A DNA stretch of 6,155 nucleotides from Methanobacteriota archaeon (GTDB taxonomy: Archaea; Thermoplasmatota; Poseidoniia; Poseidoniales; Poseidoniaceae), in NCBI GenBank assembly GCA_002697705.1, contig NZXL01000064.1, positions 1,993 through 8,147 of the forward strand. Direction: 5' to 3'. A program made the position numbers and the translations under genes. Below, one piece after another: positions 1 to 4,674 of the stretch (positions within the stretch are counted from its first letter, which is position 1; every line of letters starts with the position of its first letter). Below the pieces are notes generated by a model that saw only the letters and a program-made list of their open reading frames with translations, made no database searches and was not told the DNA's origin.

Positions 1-2628
1 CATTCACAAACACAATTCAAATTTGAGTTTACTAGTGATTCGGTAAACAATGATATAGGCTTGTGGATGGATGATATCGTCATAGTGTATGATCAGAAAG
101 TTAAGCAAAATGAGTTTGGTTTGTCTGTAAGTGGAGTTTCTTCCAATGGAGCAGTTCCAGGTTCTTGGGGTAAAGCAACTGTAGAGATGACAAATACTGG
201 AAATATTACTGAAACTTATACTCCTTCAACATCTGGCCTACCTGCAAACTGGAATTTATACTACTCCACAATATCTGGAGTTAGTATTAATCCCGCATAT
301 GGAATAACATTGATGCCAGGGGAGACAAAACAGTTTGACATAAACTTCCAGCCTGATTCCATGGCAAACCAGGGACTTTACCAAGTAACATTCACTGGAT
401 ATTCAAATCAATACACTGCGGTTCAATCTCAACTAAATATGCAATTCCAAGTAATACCTGATAGAATTCCAAAGATAATTCTCCCTTCCTCGATACCTGG
501 TTGCCAACCAGGAAATACCTGTACATTTGAGGTAGGGGTCACAAATATTGGTGGAGCTACTGATGTATTTGATATTCAAATAGACTCTAGTGAATTACCA
601 TTGGGGTGGAGTGTTGCTCTAGCATGGTCTCAGCCGATTAGTGTTCTTTCACAGCCTGGAATCACAAATGATATTCTAATGACTTACACCGTTCCATCTG
701 ATGCACTACCAGATAGTGTTGGTAAATTTGATTTGAAAGTAATTTCACAGAATGATTCTTCGCGAATTGATGTAAAAGAAATAGAACTTACAGCTTCCAT
801 GATTAGTGATGCTGATGTTGAAATGGATCCTGTAAGTTTCTCATCTAATTGGTCCTTAAATCCTGGAGAATCAAGAGATATTTACTACACTATATGGAAT
901 AATGCCTCTAGTCAAGATATCTTTTTGCCATCAATTAGTGTCAGAGATTTAGGTCAGTGGGTAATTGAGCAACCAACTCAAACCAACATGGTCATTAATT
1001 CAGGTAAACAATCCATGTTTAGTATTTCTATTACAGCACCAGAACAATCGCAGGTAGGCGATGTTTGTCCTAAAATAACACCTGAAATAACTTCGACTAG
1101 AAGTGGCTCGGTATTTTCCGGTACAGAGTTTGATGAAATTGAGGTGTCGCGTAGAGATGATTTGAGCATAACTCTAATCGATCAACCTTTAGTATTCAAT
1201 CCAGGAATTGCGAATTTGGTCAATGTTGAGATAGAAAATAACGGCAATGGTCCAAATGATGCAAATCTAGAATTAATTGGAATACCAAATGATTGGTCTT
1301 GGGAATTGATATTTAATGGGGCAATTATAAGCAATCCAATCAGTTTATCGGCGATATATGATTTGGATGATGTGAAACAAATTCAAATTGCAATTACTCC
1401 TAATTCAACAACATTTGCAGGCAGTTTATACCAGTATGTAGTCAAAGTATCTTCATTCGACGGTACTTTTGACAATAACCAATCCGATAATCAACTCGAA
1501 CTACAAGCTACAATCTCGACAAATCACAATATAGTAATCAATACTACAGATAGTGAATTGTTTTCTGGTATTAGCAATACTACATTAGTAAGGGCTTCAA
1601 TACAGAATTTAGGTAATACCGTAGAAAATAATGTTTTGATAAGAGCACAAATTAGTTCACTTGATAGCAGCCTTCAATTGAATCCATATTTCACGATAGG
1701 GCAAAATGGAATAATTTTTGATCTTGATGAATTCCATCTGTTGAATTTGAATATTGGACAAATCTATGAACTTGAAGTTGGATTTATTATTCCTGAAAAT
1801 ACCGAGATTGGCACTAAGTTTGTTGTGACTTTTGATGTTCAATCGAACAATGGTAGCGGCTTAGTATTCCAAACCTCACAAACTTTGGTCGATGCTAACT
1901 ACAGGCGGTCAATGATTGTAGAGTTATATTCACAAAATCTTGAAATTATCGATGAAAGTTCTGGTGCAAGAGCGTTATTAAATTTGACATCAACCTCTAC
2001 AGTTGATGAAATTTACTCAATCAAACTTGCTTTGCCTGAAAGTTGGCAAGCAGTATGTTCGGGCATTATATTGAATCCTAATGGGACTATAATAGAAAAT
2101 AGCCCTGGATTTGTGCAGGAGCAATTCACATCGACAATGTGTGAAATATATCCCTTAGATGGTGAAGATTCTGGAGAAGTTGTTTTCAGTATCACAAATG
2201 AAGATGGTACATTGGTTTGGATTGAATCTAAATCATACACATTTGAGCGAAATAATCAAGATTCTTTCAGTCTATCCTCTAATATGATTGCTGGTTCAAT
2301 TGCTGGTCTTCTTGCTATTGTCATAATATCGATCTTAATTTTAAAGTTTAGAAATAGTGATAACGATATTGAAGAAGAGCCTGAAGTTGTCACTCAAAAT
2401 AATTCCGGACCACCTATATCAGGTCCCCCCGTTTCTACATTCAATGCCAACAATAATACTCAAGTTGCACATAATCCTGTACCAAATAATATCGTTCAAC
2501 AACCTGCAGCAGCACTTAGTGGGCCACCAATTCCTGAGACTGGACTTCCAGTAGGTTGGACACATGAGCAATGGCAATATTATGGACAAAAATACTTAGA
2601 CAAGTTGAACTCCGGTGGAAATGCATGA
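1..2628 (+). CDS. Large secreted, membrane-anchored protein of repeated Ig-like (NEW3/CARDB-type) domains, 5'-truncated
   Basis: The frame is open from base 1, so the 875 residues seen are the C-terminal part. The TTG at 61 is not a credible start, because the upstream codons complete a jelly-roll/MAM-like end (FTSD...LWMDDIVIVYD, about 25-93) typical of lectin-like modules in secreted proteins. About six beta-sandwich repeats follow (roughly 112-450, 454-805, 808-1160, 1161-1527, 1528-1890, 1903-2245). Several show the NEW3/CARDB pattern: N-x-G (TNTGN, TNIGG, NNGNG, NLGN), then LPxxW-type strands (LPANW, LPLGW, IPNDW, LPESW), with PGE turns in some. Repeat 2 has a close cysteine pair (GCQPGNTC). 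One membrane segment lies at 2284-2343, followed by K-x-R, giving an outside N-terminal part and a cytoplasmic tail of about 95 residues. The tail has an acidic patch, an N/P-rich linker and a conserved-looking end. Likely a cell-surface adhesion or enzyme-bearing protein; any catalytic domain would lie upstream. Fold class and topology are fairly sure; function is unknown. Confidence 0.85.
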   Translation, partial: HSQTQFKFEFTSDSVNNDIGLWMDDIVIVYDQKVKQNEFGLSVSGVSSNGAVPGSWGKATVEMTNTGNITETYTPSTSGLPANWNLYYSTISGVSINPAYGITLMPGETKQFDINFQPDSMANQGLYQVTFTGYSNQYTAVQSQLNMQFQVIPDRIPKIILPSSIPGCQPGNTCTFEVGVTNIGGATDVFDIQIDSSELPLGWSVALAWSQPISVLSQPGITNDILMTYTVPSDALPDSVGKFDLKVISQNDSSRIDVKEIELTASMISDADVEMDPVSFSSNWSLNPGESRDIYYTIWNNASSQDIFLPSISVRDLGQWVIEQPTQTNMVINSGKQSMFSISITAPEQSQVGDVCPKITPEITSTRSGSVFSGTEFDEIEVSRRDDLSITLIDQPLVFNPGIANLVNVEIENNGNGPNDANLELIGIPNDWSWELIFNGAIISNPISLSAIYDLDDVKQIQIAITPNSTTFAGSLYQYVVKVSSFDGTFDNNQSDNQLELQATISTNHNIVINTTDSELFSGISNTTLVRASIQNLGNTVENNVLIRAQISSLDSSLQLNPYFTIGQNGIIFDLDEFHLLNLNIGQIYELEVGFIIPENTEIGTKFVVTFDVQSNNGSGLVFQTSQTLVDANYRRSMIVELYSQNLEIIDESSGARALLNLTSTSTVDEIYSIKLALPESWQAVCSGIILNPNGTIIENSPGFVQEQFTSTMCEIYPLDGEDSGEVVFSITNEDGTLVWIESKSYTFERNNQDSFSLSSNMIAGSIAGLLAIVIISILILKFRNSDNDIEEEPEVVTQNNSGPPISGPPVSTFNANNNTQVAHNPVPNNIVQQPAAALSGPPIPETGLPVGWTHEQWQYYGQKYLDKLNSGGNA
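2404..2607 (+). other. Cytoplasmic tail: SGPP repeats and terminal GWTxEQWxYYGQ motif
   Basis: This part of the surface protein lies after the membrane segment. It has three copies of SGPP[IV] (2404-2418, 2419-2433, 2518-2532) separated by an N/Q/A-rich linker, and then the short aromatic module GLPVGWTHEQWQYYGQKYLD (2542-2601), predicted to be a small helix. From memory, similar tails end many Poseidoniia membrane proteins, so I read it as a lineage-specific docking or sorting tag on the cytoplasmic side. That role is inference. Confidence 0.6.
2614..2619 (+). promoter_or_regulatory. Weak Shine-Dalgarno site for the small membrane protein
   Basis: GGTGGA lies 5 bases before the ATG at 2625, inside the last codons of the upstream gene. 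It partly matches the archaeal GGAGGTGAT complement of the 16S 3' end. With the ATGA stop/start overlap it supports translational coupling and the start at 2625. Confidence 0.4.
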
Positions 2629-2795
2629 ACTATCCTCCGCTGTGGTATGCCCTCTGGTTTATGATTTCATTCTGCGGTATTGCCACATGGTATTTGAGAA
2701 ATTTCACTCAAAGAGTGCAATTGACTAGACTTATAGCATTAGTTGGAGTCGTTTCGATGTTAAGTATGGTATTTTGGACTTTTATTGAATTTTGA
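2625..2795 (+). CDS. Small protein with two membrane segments, unknown function
   Basis: This 56-residue protein begins at an ATG that overlaps the previous stop codon (ATGA, 2625-2628). The same frame is open further upstream, but an earlier start would lie inside the surface-protein gene and add a non-hydrophobic, positively charged stretch. Two hydrophobic segments are visible, about residues 5-24 (rich in W, F and Y) and 36-54. They are joined by a short loop with R25, R30 and R35, which by the positive-inside rule is cytoplasmic, so both ends would be outside. I do not recognise a family. The 4-base overlap before it and the 9-base gap after it place it firmly in the operon between the surface protein and the PqqD-like protein. 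It may be a membrane partner of either one; that is inference. Confidence 0.7.
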   Translation: MNYPPLWYALWFMISFCGIATWYLRNFTQRVQLTRLIALVGVVSMLSMVFWTFIEF

Positions 2796-2798
2796 GGT
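2794..2798 (+). promoter_or_regulatory. Shine-Dalgarno site for the PqqD-like gene
   Basis: GAGGT overlaps the stop codon of the small membrane protein and lies 6 bases before the ATG at 2805. This is good spacing for an archaeal ribosome binding site and fixes the start of the downstream gene. Confidence 0.7.
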
Positions 2799-2804
2799 TT
2801 AGTT

Positions 2805-3293
2805 ATGAAAATAATCGGCATAGAAAACCACCAATGGAGGGATAAATATCCTTGCAGACTACCTGTTTGGTGGGGCAATATAGGCGAGATTGGAGCTCAT
2901 CCAAATGTGAGTGGCGTTACTGGGAGAAAAGTTGTTCTAAGAATTGAAAAAAGGTTTTCTCGGATTGAGAAGTTTATGGCGCGTATACTTCGCGCACCAA
3001 AGGAAGTACGTCGCCCATTAGATTCTATGAATAGCGTACTATGGGAACTATGTAATGGTAAAAATACATTCGAAGAAATATGTAACTACTTAGATTACAC
3101 TTTCCATGAAGATATTGCACCGGTAGTTGAAAGAACCAAACGGGGTATTGAGCAATTAAAGAGTCAAAATTTAGTTACTGTTTTAGACGAACAATTCGGC
3201 AATAAATGGCAGATTGGACGTGGCATTACGCCTCCAAATCAAACACTTGCACCATTAGACTCAGAACTAAATATCGATGTCGAGGAAGAATAA
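2805..3293 (+). CDS. Stand-alone PqqD-like (RRE-fold) protein
   Basis: A 162-residue soluble protein. Residues about 58-127 match the PqqD family pattern: basic lead-in (RAPKEVRRPLD, 63-73), the hallmark 'SxLWELCNGKNTFEEI' helix-turn-helix (77-92), then an acidic helix and 'GIEQLKSQNLV' (114-124). PqqD-type domains form the winged-helix RiPP recognition element (RRE), which binds leader peptides for radical-SAM and other modifying enzymes. Many free-standing homologues in archaea and bacteria have no known partner. The N-terminal 57 residues (W11, W22, W23, C17, then a basic stretch) and the acidic C-terminal tail (residues 151-162) lie outside the domain and are unassigned. No radical-SAM enzyme or precursor peptide is visible in the window. 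The gene is the last of the rightward cluster, after the small membrane protein, so a role with that protein or with the surface protein is possible. The family call is fairly sure; the function is not known. Confidence 0.75.
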   Translation: MKIIGIENHQWRDKYPCRLPVWWGNIGEIGAHPNVSGVTGRKVVLRIEKRFSRIEKFMARILRAPKEVRRPLDSMNSVLWELCNGKNTFEEICNYLDYTFHEDIAPVVERTKRGIEQLKSQNLVTVLDEQFGNKWQIGRGITPPNQTLAPLDSELNIDVEEE

Positions 3294-4037
3294 TCATTCT
3301 CCGATTGGCTCCCAAACAAGCCTCATTCCAATACCATCGCTTTTTCTAGTTGATACTGATTTATTTCTTGCAGAACTTCTAGTAGAGTCACTCTCTGTAA
3401 ACCAACTACCTCCTCGGTGTACAAAAAGATCTTCTGAATCAGAACAGTAAGCATCCTGTGAAGAAGAATGCTTAGAGTAATCATCAGAGTAATTATCTTG
3501 GCACCACTCTGAAACATTGCCATAAAGATCCATTATCCCCCAAGGAGTTGCCTTCTTTTGACCAACTACTTTAGTAGATGCTCCAGAATTTCCAGCATGC
3601 CAACCATAATCTCCTAATTCTGAATCTCTATTGCCAAAAAACCACTTAGACTGAGTTCCAGACCTCGCAACAAACTCCCATTCAGACTCAGTAGGTAATC
3701 GCCAAATCCCAGTTAAACCCAAGTGCACTTCATCGCCATATAGTTGATTTAATTTATCAACGAAATTCATAGCATCATTCCAAGATATTCTTTCTACTGG
3801 TTGTAATCCAGAACTCCAACCATCGGTAAATTTAGAAGGGTTTTCACCCATTACTGAAGACCAGTGTGCCTGTGTCACTGGCCTTTCACCAATAAAAAAA
3901 GGCCTTGTAATTTCCACTTCATGAACCGGCTTCTCTCTTTCCAAACCATCACCGATAAGGTCTCCCATTAGAAATATACCCGGTTCTATTAGGACATATG
4001 TCCCTCCAAATGAATCTGAAAAATTTGGTCGGCTCAT
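3294..4037 (-). CDS. FGE/SUMF1-fold protein (formylglycine-generating-enzyme-like) without catalytic cysteines
   Basis: A 247-residue, single-domain protein with no signal peptide, close to the usual length of minimal FGE-sulfatase domains. Family motifs in order: GIFLMGD (20-26), 'EKPVHEVEITRPFFIGERPV' (35-54), PVERISW (80-86), 'WRLPTESEWEFVARSG' (112-127), DLYGNVSEW (170-178), HRGGSWF (207-213), RSSARN (220-225) and GMRLV (237-241). True FGE oxidises a sulfatase cysteine using a copper-binding cysteine pair just after the GGS motif. Here that stretch (FTESDST) has none; the only cysteines are in EWCQD and AYCSD. It is therefore probably not a sulfatase activator but one of the many fold relatives acting as other oxidases or binding proteins. 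A GTG at 4049 also opens the frame, but it lies within the Shine-Dalgarno site, so the ATG at 4037 is preferred. It is second in a pair with the FMN reductase-like gene, 15 bases apart. Confidence 0.85.
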   Translation of the reverse strand: MSRPNFSDSFGGTYVLIEPGIFLMGDLIGDGLEREKPVHEVEITRPFFIGERPVTQAHWSSVMGENPSKFTDGWSSGLQPVERISWNDAMNFVDKLNQLYGDEVHLGLTGIWRLPTESEWEFVARSGTQSKWFFGNRDSELGDYGWHAGNSGASTKVVGQKKATPWGIMDLYGNVSEWCQDNYSDDYSKHSSSQDAYCSDSEDLFVHRGGSWFTESDSTRSSARNKSVSTRKSDGIGMRLVWEPIGE

Positions 4038-4044
4038 GGATTTT

Positions 4045-4051
4045 ATCACCT
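4045..4051 (-). promoter_or_regulatory. Shine-Dalgarno site that decides the FGE-like start
   Basis: On the minus strand the sequence reads AGGTGAT, a perfect match to the anti-Shine-Dalgarno end of archaeal 16S rRNA, 7 bases before the ATG at 4037. It lies between the stop of the FMN reductase-like gene (4053) and that ATG, and it overlaps the alternative GTG start at 4049, which argues against that start. Confidence 0.75.
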
Positions 4052-4052
4052 A

Positions 4053-4583
4053 TTAAGATAATTTCTTTGAAGTATCAATGACTGATTCTACAATTTTTGT
4101 TAATCTCTCTATGTGCTGTTCGTCAACTAAATTCCCATCTTCATCAAATGCTTCTTTTACTTTACCAATAGCAAGTTGTTCTGGAACTGGCCAAGCATGA
4201 AGCCATCTTAACATAATTCGCATATGATTTAGAGTATTGGAGTTTTGAGCGCCTCCAAGTGTAGACATCAAGCCAACAGGCTTTCCCGAAATATGCTTGC
4301 CATATAACCAATCAAATGTATTCTTCATAGCACCAGACATGGTCCCATGGTATTCAGGAGACGATACTAGAAAGGCATCACAACTAGTCGCTAAATCCTG
4401 AAATCTCTTCACATTTTCATTCTCCCAGCATCCTTCTTCACCCACAATTGGCAATGGGTCGGTATCTAAATCCCAAAAGATTACTTCTGCACCCTTCTCT
4501 TTAGCAATATCAAGAGCGAGGTTTACTAGCATTCCACATTTTGATGTCGTTCTATACTCACCACTAAGACCTAGTATCTTCAT
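4053..4583 (-). CDS. NADPH-dependent FMN reductase family protein (flavodoxin fold)
   Basis: A 176-residue cytoplasmic protein of the usual length for the NADPH-dependent FMN reductase family (SsuE, ArsH, chromate/quinone reductases). N-terminal 'MKILGLSGEYRTTSKCG' is strand 1 plus the FMN phosphate loop (S7 to S14), slightly different from the common GSxRxxS form. The clearest signature is SSPEYHG (74-80) followed by G84 and KNTFDWL (87-93), the loop that binds the flavin ring. STLGGAQ (107-113) and the helix before WPVP (131-134) complete the fold. FDEDGNL (146-152), common near the C-terminus of this family, is also present. It probably reduces a quinone, metal or other small acceptor with NAD(P)H; the substrate cannot be told. 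The start is the first ATG in frame. No Shine-Dalgarno site precedes it, which suits a leaderless or promoter-proximal first gene. It leads the pair with the FGE-like gene. Confidence 0.88.
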   Translation of the reverse strand: MKILGLSGEYRTTSKCGMLVNLALDIAKEKGAEVIFWDLDTDPLPIVGEEGCWENENVKRFQDLATSCDAFLVSSPEYHGTMSGAMKNTFDWLYGKHISGKPVGLMSTLGGAQNSNTLNHMRIMLRWLHAWPVPEQLAIGKVKEAFDEDGNLVDEQHIERLTKIVESVIDTSKKLS

Positions 4584-4674
4584 ATTTTATACCAAACCGA
4601 ACCGGTTATTCAATGTAAGTATTTGACCAATCATGGATAAGCAATGCTTAAGCAGGGTAGATGATGCCTAAAAT
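4584..4674. promoter_or_regulatory. Divergent intergenic region with presumed promoters
   Basis: These 91 bases separate the leftward FMN reductase-like gene from the rightward TPR gene. Neither start has a Shine-Dalgarno site, which suggests leaderless or short-leader transcripts. About 25 bases before the TPR start lies the palindrome TGCTTAAGCA (4645-4654), preceded by the purine-rich GGATAAGCAA (4635-4644). On the minus strand, about 25 bases before the leftward ATG, there is an AT-rich GAATAA. Either could be the TATA/BRE element. A second palindrome, AACCGGTT (4600-4607), with an adjoining AACCG direct repeat (4595-4599), may be an operator. All assignments here are by position only. 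Confidence 0.45.

Noticed and set aside
978..2240. Minus-strand open frames at 978-1169, 1657-1842 and 2013-2240
   Set aside because: They lie wholly inside the well-supported surface-protein gene, have no recognisable domain or ribosome site, and look like chance open frames on the opposite strand.
2530..2544. IPETG, resembling a sortase LPxTG sorting signal near the C-terminus of the surface protein
   Set aside because: It lies after the membrane segment, on the predicted cytoplasmic side, and is not followed by a hydrophobic stretch and basic tail, so it cannot be a sortase signal.
2357..2554. Plus-strand open frame of 65 codons
   Set aside because: It is a shifted frame within the low-complexity tail of the surface protein, with no family resemblance.
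3323..3523. Minus-strand open frame of 66 codons
   Set aside because: It is a shifted frame within the FGE-like gene, whose own frame carries all the family motifs.
4038..4049. GTG at 4049 as the start of the FGE-like gene
   Set aside because: It lies within the AGGTGAT Shine-Dalgarno site, which is correctly spaced for the ATG at 4037; the extra four residues add nothing to the domain.
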